A stretch of 34,586 nt of DNA. It comes from Rhizomicrobium sp. (GTDB lineage: Bacteria > Pseudomonadota > Alphaproteobacteria > Micropepsales > Micropepsaceae). The first letter of the stretch is position 1. Every line of letters starts with the position of its first letter. The notes beneath the pieces are model-generated. The model was not told where the DNA came from, did not search any database, and saw only the letters and a program-made list of their open reading frames with translations. Made by a program: the position numbers and the translations under genes. Positions 1 to 8,831 of the stretch are shown piece after piece. The DNA lies in NCBI GenBank assembly GCA_031291635.1, contig JARLIR010000147.1, positions 1-34,586 of the forward strand. Reading direction: 5' to 3'.

Positions 1-9
1 CTAGGCATC

Positions 10-1029
10 ATGGCGAAGACGACGATCATCGATATTGCTCGCGCTGCCGGCGTGTCCTTCAAGACGGTTTCGCGCGTGATCAATCGTGAACCCAGGGTCA
101 GCCCAGAGACACGTGAGCGTGTTGAGGCCGCAATCGCGCGCCTCGATTACAAGCCTAACGTATGGGCAAGGACGCTGAGGAGCTCACATTCGCATCTTGT
201 CGCGTTGATATGCTGCGATGCAGGCCACGCTTATGTGAACCAGATGCAGGTCGCGGCCATGACCGCCTGCCAGCAAAGGGGTTACCATCTATTGGTTGAG
301 CGCTTGCGCCCCGACCATCGCGCCTTCAAGCAGCGCATCCGCGAAGTCCTGTCGTCGGTCCAACTCGACGGTGTTCTGTTGGTGCCGCCGATGTCGGATA
401 ACGATGTGATCCTGGAGGCGCTGAAGGCGGCCAAGCTTCCGTTTGTGCGGGTTTCACCCCATGAGCAGCTCGATGTTTCCTCTTATGTTCACATGGATAA
501 TCAACGGGCCGCTTATGAGATGACCTGTTATCTGCTCGATCTCGGTCATCGAGACATCGCCTTCATCGCGGGCCCGGCCACACAAGGCGCGGCGAAGGAG
601 CGGCTGTCCGGTTTCGAGGAGGCCATGAAACAGCATAACGGAAATTTGCGTCCAGAATGGATTACTTCGGGTCAGTTTACAGTGCGCTCAGGAATGGCGG
701 CGGGCGAAAAACTTCTCACCGGACGGCAGCGACCGACGGCGATATTTGCCGGTAATGACGACATGGCAATTGGCGTGATGTCCGCAGCTTACCGCGAGGG
801 GCTTGTGCTTCCGCGTGATCTTTCCATTGCTGGCTTTGACGATATTCCATTTTCCTCGTCGCTCTGGCCCGGATTAACAACGGTGCGACAGCCAGTAACG
901 CGGTTGGCAATGGTGGCGACGGAAATGCTGATAGGCCAAATCGAGGCGCCAGGCCTCAGGCGCGTTCGTCAGCTGGAATTCAAGATTGTCGAGCGTGAAT
1001 CCACGGCGCCACTGGGAAAGCCGGCGTAG
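10..1029 (+). CDS. LacI-family transcriptional regulator
   Basis: A sugar-responsive type DNA-binding regulator of 339 residues, the normal length for the LacI/GalR family. Residues 5-50 form the LacI helix-turn-helix (TIIDIARAAGVS, then the recognition helix around TVSRVIN). The hinge helix follows near residues 50-60 (NVWARTLRSS). Residues 62-330 match the periplasmic-binding-protein-like effector domain, ending in the typical DDIPFSSSLWPGLTTVRQP block. The ATG at 10 begins directly with the family's N-terminus, so it is very likely the true start; its promoter lies outside the window. The gene converges on the secreted-protein gene that follows. LacI regulators commonly accompany TonB receptor and halogenase loci, so control of the neighbouring halogenase cluster is plausible, but I found no clear palindromic LacI operator there. 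The ligand cannot be read from the sequence. Confidence 0.95.
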   Translation: MAKTTIIDIARAAGVSFKTVSRVINREPRVSPETRERVEAAIARLDYKPNVWARTLRSSHSHLVALICCDAGHAYVNQMQVAAMTACQQRGYHLLVERLRPDHRAFKQRIREVLSSVQLDGVLLVPPMSDNDVILEALKAAKLPFVRVSPHEQLDVSSYVHMDNQRAAYEMTCYLLDLGHRDIAFIAGPATQGAAKERLSGFEEAMKQHNGNLRPEWITSGQFTVRSGMAAGEKLLTGRQRPTAIFAGNDDMAIGVMSAAYREGLVLPRDLSIAGFDDIPFSSSLWPGLTTVRQPVTRLAMVATEMLIGQIEAPGLRRVRQLEFKIVERESTAPLGKPA

Positions 1030-1044
1030 ACACAAGCGTTGCCA

Positions 1045-1063
1045 GGCCGGCGGTTAACCGGCC
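1045..1063. terminator. Possible bidirectional terminator hairpin
   Basis: A perfect 6-bp stem (GGCCGG at 1045-1050, CCGGCC at 1058-1063) with a 7-base loop lies in the 40-base gap between two converging genes. There is no T-run on either side, so it is not a classical intrinsic terminator. The location is what supports it. Confidence 0.3.
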
Positions 1064-1069
1064 CAGGCC

Positions 1070-2098
1070 TCACTTCGTTGTGGTCAGTTTGCAGATAATG
1101 CCGTGTTTTGCAGCACCCGCACAATCATACGTTTCGAAGGGTTCCGTATTGCCCGCCAGCGGTATGAGCGCAATCAGTCCCTTGGGATATTGCGGGCACT
1201 GAAATTCCACGACGTGGCGCTTGCGAATGGTTTCTTGTCCGACGACGCGTATGGCGCTGGCATCGCAGACAAGGTTGCGTTGTGCGATTGCGTCCTTAAA
1301 GGTTTGTAAAGTTAGACTCGGTGCTCCGCTGTTCGTCAGCTTGCACATAATTCCGCGCGTTGCCGCGTCTTTACAGGTTGTAGCAACGGGTTGCGCGGGA
1401 GAACCGGGCTGCGCCGTCGTAAGAACATATCCGGTGCCGTCCATGCAGGCGACCTCGGTGTATTCCAAATGGGCCTTGGCGCTTTGGCCCATCCAGTGAA
1501 GGTCACGCACTTGGCAACTGATCCCCGCATGGCTCAAGACTGCGGTCGCCATCGCCTTCACGTCCGCGTTCTGGGGAAGCGAACAGATAATGCTGCCGGA
1601 AGGCTTACCTTGCGCGATATCAGCCGCACGGGCTGCATCCGCGGCAAAGCACGAAAAACCGGATGGGCTGGCGGGTGGTTGTGAAATCAGGAAATAGCCC
1701 ATGCCGTTGCCACAAATTGTTTCGTAGGTTTTGGTGTCGACCGCCTTACCATCAACCGTCGCCGGTCCTTCGGCGACTTGCGCTGCATCGGTCACATCGC
1801 AGGCAAGCTGAGCTGCTTTGACGAGGTCCGTCGATTCTTGTTTGGCATGCGCCGTTGCATCAGCCTTTTTGTCGCCACTCCCAGGGTGGGCCCTGTTGTA
1901 GACATTTTCGCGGTAGAGCCGCCGTTGTTCGGCCTGTTCGGGATCCGTGCTCATGTCGTTGGCGTTGACGTTGGGAGCCGATGCGCTCGGTGCGGCACCG
2001 CCTGGGGCAGCTTGTGCCAAGGCCGTATCGCCCAGCCAGAAAAAACAACATCCGAGCGCGAGCGCGCCAACCCAATTGTATGGACTCATCCCTTCCAC
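1070..2098 (-). CDS. Secreted protein with three four-cysteine repeats, unknown function
   Basis: I do not recognise a named family. The protein is 342 residues from a GTG at 2098. An ATG at 2089 (residue 4) is an equally possible start; an AAGGA lies 4-5 bases before the GTG and about 13 before the ATG. The N-terminus has a signal peptide with a hydrophobic stretch near residues 9-28, and cleavage is likely after ALAQA at 26-30. A low-complexity Pro/Ala/Ser/Asn linker and a charged segment follow. The rest consists of three units, each with four cysteines: C100/C129/C150/C172, C195/C218/C242/C252 and C278/C301/C326/C336. The units share a pattern of a cysteine, an aromatic-rich strand with the next cysteine, a hydrophobic strand such as GYFLI or GYVLT, then a cysteine pair ending in a CKL-like motif. 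This suggests a periplasmic or exported disulphide-bonded repeat protein. The gene is divergent from the DUF6445-like gene. Confidence 0.8.
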   Translation of the reverse strand: MEGMSPYNWVGALALGCCFFWLGDTALAQAAPGGAAPSASAPNVNANDMSTDPEQAEQRRLYRENVYNRAHPGSGDKKADATAHAKQESTDLVKAAQLACDVTDAAQVAEGPATVDGKAVDTKTYETICGNGMGYFLISQPPASPSGFSCFAADAARAADIAQGKPSGSIICSLPQNADVKAMATAVLSHAGISCQVRDLHWMGQSAKAHLEYTEVACMDGTGYVLTTAQPGSPAQPVATTCKDAATRGIMCKLTNSGAPSLTLQTFKDAIAQRNLVCDASAIRVVGQETIRKRHVVEFQCPQYPKGLIALIPLAGNTEPFETYDCAGAAKHGIICKLTTTK

Positions 2099-2126
2099 CC
2101 CGTCCTTTTTTATGTCCTACGTTGTC

Positions 2127-2155
2127 ATAGTATCCTGTTCATTACGGCCCGCCAA
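2127..2155 (-). promoter_or_regulatory. Predicted sigma70-type promoter of the secreted repeat protein
   Basis: On the minus strand TTGGCG (2150-2155) and TACTAT (2127-2132) are separated by 17 bases, placing the start of transcription about 20-30 bases before the start codon. This is a pattern match only. Confidence 0.45.
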
Positions 2156-2263
2156 CCGTCGAATGTTTTGTCCCGAGCGAAGCCTCGTTCATTGTGGGGT
2201 GATGTGCAGCTGTTTGTCACCATTACAATACCGGAATGCTATTTCCCAACGCCAAGAAGTGTA

Positions 2264-2292
2264 TTTATACGGTGGATCGGTTTGTTTATAAT
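2264..2292 (+). promoter_or_regulatory. Predicted sigma70-type promoter of the DUF6445-like gene
   Basis: TTTATA (2264-2269) and a consensus TATAAT (2287-2292) are separated by 17 bases, about 36 bases before the start codon at 2329. A second, weaker candidate, TTGTCA (2214-2219) with TGCTAT (2237-2242) and also 17 bases apart, lies upstream. Confidence 0.55.
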
Positions 2293-2328
2293 TGTCTGTG
2301 CGGAACCTATTGAGAGTGCGTAGGCGAG

Positions 2329-3051
2329 ATGTCGTACTTCGTGGAACCGGCGACTACGCAGCCCAAGATCGAGCACATCGGCAGCGAAGGTGCAGCTGTT
2401 GTCGTCATCGACGACTTTATCGAAGATCCAGACGCGCTTGTTGATTTCGCTGCCTCGCACCCATTCCAGCCCGTTACGCAAAATCTCTATCCTGGCGTAC
2501 GCGCCAGGGCCCCAGAAGCATACGCCCGGGGTGTTGTGTCACGTATTGAGGGGATGGTGCGCCAAACCTACGGTTTGAGCGACTCGCCGCTGATTGGTGT
2601 CCAATGCGATTTTTCCTTGGTTACGACCTCGCTCGATAAGCTTCAGCTTTTGCAGGCGCTGCCGCATTTCGACACCACAAATCTCAACCAATTTGCTGTG
2701 CTGCATTATCTCTGCCCTGCGGAGCGCGGAGGCACCTCATTCTACCGCCATCGCTCGACGGGTTTTGAAAGCGTTAGCGGCGACCGCCATGATGCCTATC
2801 TGGCCAAGCTTGGTGCTGAGTTGAAAGCGTCGGGCCCGCCGGAACGCGCCTATATCGACGGTGACACGGCGCTGTTCGAGCGAATCGCCAAGGTGGATGC
2901 TGCTTTCAACCGGCTGGTGATCTACCGCAGCGCCTGCCTGCATTCCGGCAACATTCGACGCGATTTCGGGTTCGAGCAGGATGTCCGTAAGGGCCGCTTG
3001 ACAGTGAATATGTTCTTGTTGTTTGGCCCTCGCGGGCGCTCCTCCGTTTAG
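2329..3051 (+). CDS. DUF6445-like protein, putative 2OG/Fe(II)-type oxygenase
   Basis: A 240-residue cytosolic protein with no signal peptide or membrane segment. It resembles the DUF6445 family often found beside TonB-associated tryptophan halogenases. The residue pattern fits a 2-oxoglutarate/Fe(II) double-stranded beta-helix: H113-F-D115 (in LPHFD) as HxD, a distal H205 (in CLHSG), and R223 in GRLTVN as a possible 2-oxoglutarate ligand. The YLC..ERGGTSFYRH segment (about 127-141) is the typical strand between them. The catalytic assignment is inference from these residues; no substrate is known. Start: ATG at 2329 with a weak GGCGAG upstream. It is followed 87 bases later by the cupin-like gene on the same strand, so the two probably form one transcript. 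Both converge on the halogenase operon. Confidence 0.8.
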   Translation: MSYFVEPATTQPKIEHIGSEGAAVVVIDDFIEDPDALVDFAASHPFQPVTQNLYPGVRARAPEAYARGVVSRIEGMVRQTYGLSDSPLIGVQCDFSLVTTSLDKLQLLQALPHFDTTNLNQFAVLHYLCPAERGGTSFYRHRSTGFESVSGDRHDAYLAKLGAELKASGPPERAYIDGDTALFERIAKVDAAFNRLVIYRSACLHSGNIRRDFGFEQDVRKGRLTVNMFLLFGPRGRSSV

Positions 3052-3138
3052 CGAAAATGCCAGCTGCGGCCATTGAATGTCGCGGAAATTCGCCTCACTG
3101 TTGTAAGCGTATAGAGAATGGGCGACTAGCTGCACCCG

Positions 3139-4152
3139 ATGACGCAAGCGCTGCAGAAAATTCCCGAATGGCGCAATGTCGACGCAGAGATGTTTCGACA
3201 TGAAATTCTGCCGCAAGCCAAACCCGCCGTGCTGAGGGGCTTGGTGGCGCAGTGGCCTGCCGTGCAAGAGGGGCGGAAATCTCCGCAAGCATTTACCACC
3301 TACCTCAAGCAGTTTGATCGGGGCCGGGTGGTGGACACCTTTGTCGGTGATCCGTCCATCCAAGGGCGCTTCTGGTATCGGCCCGATATGCGCGGCGTCA
3401 ATTATGAGCGCAAGACCGAGCCCTTCGACATTTCCCTGCATCGCCTGATGACGCATCTCGAGGATGTAAATCCCCCCGCTGTCTATATGGGCTCGGCGCC
3501 CATTGCCGAGTGCATTCCGGACTTTGCGCGAGAGAATGCCATCGACCTGGTGGACCGCTCCGTCGCGCCGCGGATCTGGATCGGCAACACGATCACGGTC
3601 TCGACGCATTACGATCTCTCCGACAACATCGCCTGTGTCGTCGCGGGGCATCGGCGTTTCACGCTGTTTCCGCCCGAACAGCTTCCGAATCTCTATGTTG
3701 GGCCGCTGGAGTTCACCTTTGCAGGCCAGCCGGTGAGTATGGTCTCGCTGGCGGAGCCGGATTTCGAGCGTTATCCACGCTTCAAGGATGCTCTGGCCGC
3801 CGCCGTCGAGGCCGAGTTAGAGCCGGGTGACGCGCTTTTCATCCCTTATATGTGGTGGCACCATGTCCAATCGCTCGATAGGTTCAATGCGCTGGTCAAT
3901 TACTGGTGGGATGATGGGCGGGAGTGGCTGGGCTCGCCATTCGAAGCGATGGTCCACGGCATTCTCGCCATTGGCGATCTACCACCGGAGCGGCGTGAAA
4001 TTTGGCGCAAAGCCTTTGATCATTATGTTTTCCGGGGGCAAGGCCATCCGGTCGAACATTTGGCACCACAGCATCGCGGCATCATGAGCACGCCGACGCC
4101 TCAACTTGCCAAATACATCAAGGCTTGGCTGCTGCGCGCGCTCAGCCGTTGA
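3139..4152 (+). CDS. Cupin-like (Cupin_8/JmjC-type) protein, putative Fe(II) oxygenase
   Basis: A 337-residue protein of the Cupin_8 type, related to JmjC hydroxylases such as FIH. The N-terminus has the characteristic opening ([19 protein letters not shown], about residues 22-40). The metal site is visible as H157-Y-D159 in STHYD and the distal histidine H241 or H242 in WWHHV. The strand [11 protein letters not shown] at about 226-236 is also typical of these enzymes. In this family the known members are protein or small-molecule hydroxylases; nothing here fixes the substrate. Proteins of this kind recur beside TonB receptors and flavin halogenases in Xanthomonas- and Caulobacter-like genomes. 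The start at 3139 has no strong ribosome site. The stop overlaps the 3' end of the convergent Hal5 gene by 11 bases, so the two transcripts are antisense at their ends. Confidence 0.88.
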   Translation: MTQALQKIPEWRNVDAEMFRHEILPQAKPAVLRGLVAQWPAVQEGRKSPQAFTTYLKQFDRGRVVDTFVGDPSIQGRFWYRPDMRGVNYERKTEPFDISLHRLMTHLEDVNPPAVYMGSAPIAECIPDFARENAIDLVDRSVAPRIWIGNTITVSTHYDLSDNIACVVAGHRRFTLFPPEQLPNLYVGPLEFTFAGQPVSMVSLAEPDFERYPRFKDALAAAVEAELEPGDALFIPYMWWHHVQSLDRFNALVNYWWDDGREWLGSPFEAMVHGILAIGDLPPERREIWRKAFDHYVFRGQGHPVEHLAPQHRGIMSTPTPQLAKYIKAWLLRALSR

Positions 4153-5692
4153 GGGGCGCCGCGCGCTGGAAAACGCGCCCCGATTCCGGTTTTTCCGCAG
4201 CACAATGCTGCGCGATGAAATCGCGATGGCTGGGCATGTGGTTGGCAGAATTGGCGATCGTCGTCTGGATATGAAGCATGCGGCTGCGCAGCTCCTCGAC
4301 CGGCATAACGTCGGCCATGGGGTCGTAGCTGCGTGGCCTTAAGCCTTGATTGAACATCACCGCAAACCAACTGGTGTCGTTGAAGAGCTCGTCATTCTCG
4401 CGAAAAATCCGCCCGCGGCTTTGGAAAAGATCCATCTTGGCCTGGAGATAATCCGGGATGGGCATGGTGCGGCAATAGTCCCAGAAGGGCGTATCGGTGC
4501 GCTCAGTGGCGTTGTAGTGGAGCACGATGAAATCGCGAATCTTTTCGAACTCGAAGATCATGAACTTGTTGTACTGGGCGATGTCGGCTGGCTCGAAGTC
4601 GCGATCGGGAAACAAAGCGAGCATCCTGGAGATGCCGACTTGGATCAGATGAATGCTCTGCGATTCCAGCGGCTCCATGAAACCAGCCGCGAGGCCGATG
4701 GCGATGCAGTTCTTGTTCCAGGCTTTGGTCCGGCGACCGGCCTTGAAGCGAAGTTTCCACGGTTCGGCAAGAGGCTCTCCGTCGAGGTTCGCCAGCAACG
4801 TCGCCGTGGCTTCATCGTCGCTGATAAAGCTGCTGCAATAGACGTAACCGTTGCCGATGCGGTGTTGTTGAGGAATGCGCCATTGCCAGCCTGCCGGTCG
4901 TGCGGTGGCGCGTGTGACGGGCCTCAGATCGCCGCCGCTGGCGCAAGGAACGGTTACGGCGCGGTCGTTGGGTAGCCAATGTGACCAGTCCTCAAAGCCG
5001 GTCTTGAGGGCTTGTTCGATGATTAAGCCGCGAAAACCCGAACAGTCGATAAAGAGGTCTCCTGCGAGGAGTTGGCCGCTTTCGAGGGCGATGGAGTCGA
5101 CGAAGCCGTCTTCGCCCCGCAGCGCCACATCCACGATCTTGCCCTCAAGGCGCACAACGCCGCGGTCTTCGGCGTATTTGCGCAAGAAGCGCGCGTAGAG
5201 AAAGGCATCAAAATGAAAGGCATAACCGATGTTCGAGAGCGGCGAGTTTCCTGCCTTGATCGGCCGCATAAATTTTTCACGGCGCGAGGCGACAGACTGC
5301 AAATTGAACTCTCCCAGATCCGGCGCCTCGCCCATCTGGTGCAGCCTCAGCCAATAGGCATGGAAAGAGACGCCATCCATATCCAGACCGAATGGCCCGA
5401 ACGGGTGATAGTACAGGTGACCGAGTCTGGTCCAATCGACGAATTCAATGGCGAGCTTAAAGGTCGCTTGGGTGGTGCGCACGAAGTCGTTTTCATCCAG
5501 CCCCAGCATCTTGTTGAAAATGCGAAGTTGGGGAATGGTCGATTCGCCAACGCCGACGGTACCGATCTGTTCGGATTCGATCACCGTGATCTTGGTGTAA
5601 CCGTCCTTGAGAAAACGCGAAAGCGCGGCCGCCGTCATCCAACCAGCTGTGCCGCCGCCGACGATTACGATCTGGCGAATACGCTTGTCCAA
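4142..5692 (-). CDS. Flavin-dependent halogenase paralogue (Hal5, last in operon)
   Basis: A tryptophan 7-halogenase family protein (PF04820 type), 516 residues. These enzymes use FADH2 and O2 to turn halide into an enzyme-guided hypohalous species that halogenates indoles or related aromatics. Seen here: FAD-binding GGGTAG at 12-17, catalytic lysine K79 in [10 protein letters not shown]96-P-F98 matching the aromatic-sandwich histidine and phenylalanine of PrnA, the W269-Q-W271-R-I-P signature, and the catalytic glutamate E343. The residue after E343-S344 is Gln345 where the other four copies have Thr, a position linked to chloride binding in PrnA. The start is a TTG at 5692, supported by a strong AAGGAGG six bases upstream that overlaps the stop of Hal4. 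It is most like Hal4: they share the RPI(K/N)AGNSPLS segment near 143-153. Substrate and halide are unknown. Confidence 0.93.
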   Translation of the reverse strand: MDKRIRQIVIVGGGTAGWMTAAALSRFLKDGYTKITVIESEQIGTVGVGESTIPQLRIFNKMLGLDENDFVRTTQATFKLAIEFVDWTRLGHLYYHPFGPFGLDMDGVSFHAYWLRLHQMGEAPDLGEFNLQSVASRREKFMRPIKAGNSPLSNIGYAFHFDAFLYARFLRKYAEDRGVVRLEGKIVDVALRGEDGFVDSIALESGQLLAGDLFIDCSGFRGLIIEQALKTGFEDWSHWLPNDRAVTVPCASGGDLRPVTRATARPAGWQWRIPQQHRIGNGYVYCSSFISDDEATATLLANLDGEPLAEPWKLRFKAGRRTKAWNKNCIAIGLAAGFMEPLESQSIHLIQVGISRMLALFPDRDFEPADIAQYNKFMIFEFEKIRDFIVLHYNATERTDTPFWDYCRTMPIPDYLQAKMDLFQSRGRIFRENDELFNDTSWFAVMFNQGLRPRSYDPMADVMPVEELRSRMLHIQTTIANSANHMPSHRDFIAQHCAAEKPESGRVFQRAAPLNG

Positions 5693-5704
5693 GCGACGCC
5701 TCCT

Positions 5705-7249
5705 TTAGTTCGCCAACAATTGTCCAGCAACGCTTGCCTCTGGTAACGGCGCCGCGGCGCAATTTTTCTTGATAAAGTCGCGATGAGCGGGCATGGCGTT
5801 GCACGAATTGAGGATGGTCGTTTTGATATTCCGCATCCGCTGCCGCAGCATGCTGTCAGTCATGACATCGGCCAGGGGGTCATAGCCGCGAGGGCGAAGG
5901 TTTTGGCCGACCATGACGGCAAACCAGCTTGTGTCGGTAAAGAGTTCCTCGTTCTCGCGAAAGACGCGCCCGCGGCTTAGGAAAACGTCGATCTTGTCTC
6001 TCAGGTAGTCGGGGATGCTCATCGTTCGGCAATAATCCCAGAAGGGGGTATCGCTGCGTTCGGTGGCGCTGTAGTGCAAAATTAGAAAGTCGCGGACTTT
6101 TTCGAATTCAAAGGTCGTCAGGCGATTGTAGCGATCGATCTCGACCTGTTCGAAGCGGCGGTCGGGGAACATCTGCAGGAGCCGCGCCACGCCGCTCTGG
6201 ATCAGGTGAATGCTGGTCGATTCCAGCGGTTCGAGAAAGCCGCTGGACAAGCCGAGCGCCACGACGTTCTTGTTCCAGAATTTCTTGCGGCGTCCCGTGG
6301 TAAAGTTTAGCACGCGCAGTTCGGCGAGCGGCGCGCCTTCCAGATTTCCAAGCAATGTCATGGCAGCATCCGCGTCTGTGGTGAATGCGCTGCTATAGAC
6401 ATAACCGTTGCCCATGCGGTGCTGCAGCGGGATACGCCACTGCCAACCCGCCTCGCGCGCGGTGGAGCGTGTGAAAGGAGGCAGACCGCGGCCGCTTTCA
6501 CAGGGAACAACGACGGCGCGGTCGCAGGGCAGCCAGTGGTTCCATTCTTCATAACCTGTCTTCAGCGCACCTTCGATGAGCAGGCCCCGAAAGCCCGTGC
6601 AATCGATGAAGAGATCGCCTTCAACTCGTTCGCCGCTTTCCAACGTCACGGAGTCTACGAAACCATCCTCGTTGCGCAGCGCGACGTCGACGACTTTGCC
6701 TTCGCTGCGCTTGACGCCGCGTGTTTCGGCATATTCCCGCAAGTAGCGGGCATAGAGAACCGCATCAAGCTGGAAGGCATAGGCTATGGCCGAGAGCGGC
6801 GAGTTACCGGCATTGATTGGGCGCATGAACTTGTTGTGCTGCGCCGCCAAACACTGCAGCGAGTATTCCTCGAGGCTGAGCGATTTGTCGATCTCGCGCA
6901 TTTTCAGCCAATAGGCATAGAAAGGAACGCCTTCCATATCCTGCCCGTAAGGTCCGAAGGGATGGAAATAGCGGTCTCCGATCTTGCCCCAATTCGCAAA
7001 TTCGATGCCAAGCTTGAAGGTTGCCTGGGTTTTTCGCACGAAATCGTTTTCGTCGATCCCCAGCGAGCGGTTGAAGTTGTTGATCTGGGGAATAGTGGAT
7101 TCGCCGACGCCGACCGTTCCAATTTCGTCGGATTCGATCAGGCGGATTGTGGTGTAGCCATTCTTGAGAAAGCGCGACAGCGTGGCCGCAGTCATCCAGC
7201 CCGCTGTTCCGCCCCCCACGATAACAATTTGCCGAAGGCGATTATCCAC
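5705..7249 (-). CDS. Flavin-dependent halogenase paralogue (Hal4)
   Basis: A 514-residue tryptophan halogenase family protein with all expected signatures: GGGTAG at 12-17, K79 in [10 protein letters not shown]96-P-F98, W269-Q-W271-R-I-P, and the intact active-site block EPLESTS with E343. It starts at a GTG (7249) preceded by GGAG nine bases upstream, 14 bases after the end of Hal3. Its TAA stop lies within the ribosome site of Hal5, so the two are tightly linked in translation. Hal4 and Hal5 resemble each other most closely, which suggests the newest duplication in the array. There is no signal peptide, so it acts in the cytoplasm and needs an externally supplied FADH2; no flavin reductase gene is in the window. 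Confidence 0.94.
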   Translation of the reverse strand: MDNRLRQIVIVGGGTAGWMTAATLSRFLKNGYTTIRLIESDEIGTVGVGESTIPQINNFNRSLGIDENDFVRKTQATFKLGIEFANWGKIGDRYFHPFGPYGQDMEGVPFYAYWLKMREIDKSLSLEEYSLQCLAAQHNKFMRPINAGNSPLSAIAYAFQLDAVLYARYLREYAETRGVKRSEGKVVDVALRNEDGFVDSVTLESGERVEGDLFIDCTGFRGLLIEGALKTGYEEWNHWLPCDRAVVVPCESGRGLPPFTRSTAREAGWQWRIPLQHRMGNGYVYSSAFTTDADAAMTLLGNLEGAPLAELRVLNFTTGRRKKFWNKNVVALGLSSGFLEPLESTSIHLIQSGVARLLQMFPDRRFEQVEIDRYNRLTTFEFEKVRDFLILHYSATERSDTPFWDYCRTMSIPDYLRDKIDVFLSRGRVFRENEELFTDTSWFAVMVGQNLRPRGYDPLADVMTDSMLRQRMRNIKTTILNSCNAMPAHRDFIKKNCAAAPLPEASVAGQLLAN

Positions 7250-7263
7250 GACTTGCGTCTCCG

Positions 7264-8811
7264 CTATTTCGCGCCGACGTAACCGGCACCGCGATTCACC
7301 AGCAATTTTGGAGCAGGGCAGTTCCTTTGCAGGAAGGTGCGATGTGTCGGAAAAGCTTCCACGGTCTGGCGAACATGTGAGCGTATCTGTGTCAGCGTGT
7401 TTCTCACGACTTTCACATCGATGGCATCGACCAGGGGGTCATAGGCTTGGGGCAAGACATTCTGCCCGAGCAGAACGGCGATCCAACTGCCTTCGGCGAA
7501 GAGTTCGTCCTCGTAGCGGAAGAGGCGGCCACAACCGCGGAAGAGGTCGATTTTGTGCTTCAGCGTCTCCGGAACTGTCATTGTGCGGCACTGGTCCCAG
7601 AAGGGGGAATCGTCGCGCTCGGTGGCGTGATAATGCAAAATGATGAAGTCGCGGATGTGCTCGTAATGGCTGATCATCAGCCGGTTATATTCGTCGACTT
7701 CGAGGGGGCTTATGGCGGCGCCGGGGAAAAGGGAGAGCAGACGGGTGATGCCCGCCTGGATCAGGTGGATGCTGGTGGATTCCAACGGCTCCATGAAGCC
7801 GCCCGCCAGGCCGATAGCGACGCAGTTCTTGTTCCAGAGTTGCTTGCGGCGTCCGGCTGTGAATTTCAACAGCCAAGGATCGACAAGGGGCGGCCCATCC
7901 AGATTGGCCAGCAGCGTTTGAATGGCTTCTTCGTCGCTGATGAACTTGCTGCAAAAGACGTAACCGGTACCGATGCGGTGCTGCAGTGGGATGCGCCATT
8001 GCCAGCCCGCTTTGTGCGCCGTGGCTCGGGTAAAGGGCGTGAGTTCGCCGCCCGCTTCGCATTGCGTGGCAACCGCCCGGTCGCAGGGCAGCCAATGCGA
8101 CCAGTCGTCGAATTCTGTTTTCAGCGCTTGGGCAAGCAGCAAGCTGCGAAAGCCGCTACAATCAATAAAGAAGTCTCCCTCGATCCGCTCCCCGCTTGCC
8201 AGCGTCACAGCCTCGATGAAGCCGTCCTCACCGCGCAGAGAGACATCGACAACCTTGCCCTCGCGCCGCTTGACCCCACGCTTCTCTGCATAATCGCGCA
8301 GGAAGCGGGCATAGAGCGCAGCATCGAAATGATAGGCGTATTTCAGCGTTGAAAGCACGGACTGCGGATCGGGGCTTGGCCGGGTAAAGCGGCCCAGCTT
8401 TGCCGCCATGGCCGTCAGGCAGTAATCGTCAAGGGGCGGAACCTCGCCCAGCATACCGAGCTTGCGCCAATACTGATGAAATTTGACCGCTTCGATGTCG
8501 AGACCGAATTGGCCGAAGGGATGCAGATAGGTTTGGCCCAGTCTGCCCCAGTTCACGAATTCGATTGCGAGCTTGATCGAGCCTTGGGTCTTGCGCAGGA
8601 ATTCGTTTTCGTCAATTCCCAAAATCCGATTGAAAGTAGTTATAGGTGGGATCGTCGCTTCGCCGACACCGACCCGCCCGATCTCATCGGATTCGATAAG
8701 CCGAACCGTGTAGGTTCCCGCGCGCAACACTTTCGATACGGCGGCTGCGGTCATCCATCCCGCCGTGCCGCCCCCGACGATGACGATGTTGCGAATGCTC
8801 GGTTCTGCCAT
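7264..8811 (-). CDS. Flavin-dependent halogenase paralogue (Hal3)
   Basis: A 515-residue tryptophan halogenase family protein. The frame stays open upstream to 8988, but that part overlaps Hal2 and has no family similarity. The ATG at 8811 (MAEPSIRN) is preceded by GGAG eight bases upstream and falls 20 bases after the Hal2 stop, so I chose it. Signatures: GGGTAG at 13-18, K80 (in GSIKLAIEF), HPFG at about 97-100, W270-Q-W272-R-I-P, and E344 in EPLESTS. All catalytic residues are present, so it should be active. It shares the shorter DP-type insert near residue 147 with Hal1 and Hal2, unlike Hal4 and Hal5. Confidence 0.94.
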   Translation of the reverse strand: MAEPSIRNIVIVGGGTAGWMTAAAVSKVLRAGTYTVRLIESDEIGRVGVGEATIPPITTFNRILGIDENEFLRKTQGSIKLAIEFVNWGRLGQTYLHPFGQFGLDIEAVKFHQYWRKLGMLGEVPPLDDYCLTAMAAKLGRFTRPSPDPQSVLSTLKYAYHFDAALYARFLRDYAEKRGVKRREGKVVDVSLRGEDGFIEAVTLASGERIEGDFFIDCSGFRSLLLAQALKTEFDDWSHWLPCDRAVATQCEAGGELTPFTRATAHKAGWQWRIPLQHRIGTGYVFCSKFISDEEAIQTLLANLDGPPLVDPWLLKFTAGRRKQLWNKNCVAIGLAGGFMEPLESTSIHLIQAGITRLLSLFPGAAISPLEVDEYNRLMISHYEHIRDFIILHYHATERDDSPFWDQCRTMTVPETLKHKIDLFRGCGRLFRYEDELFAEGSWIAVLLGQNVLPQAYDPLVDAIDVKVVRNTLTQIRSHVRQTVEAFPTHRTFLQRNCPAPKLLVNRGAGYVGAK

Positions 8812-8831
8812 GGTGCAATCTCCGGCGGCGC

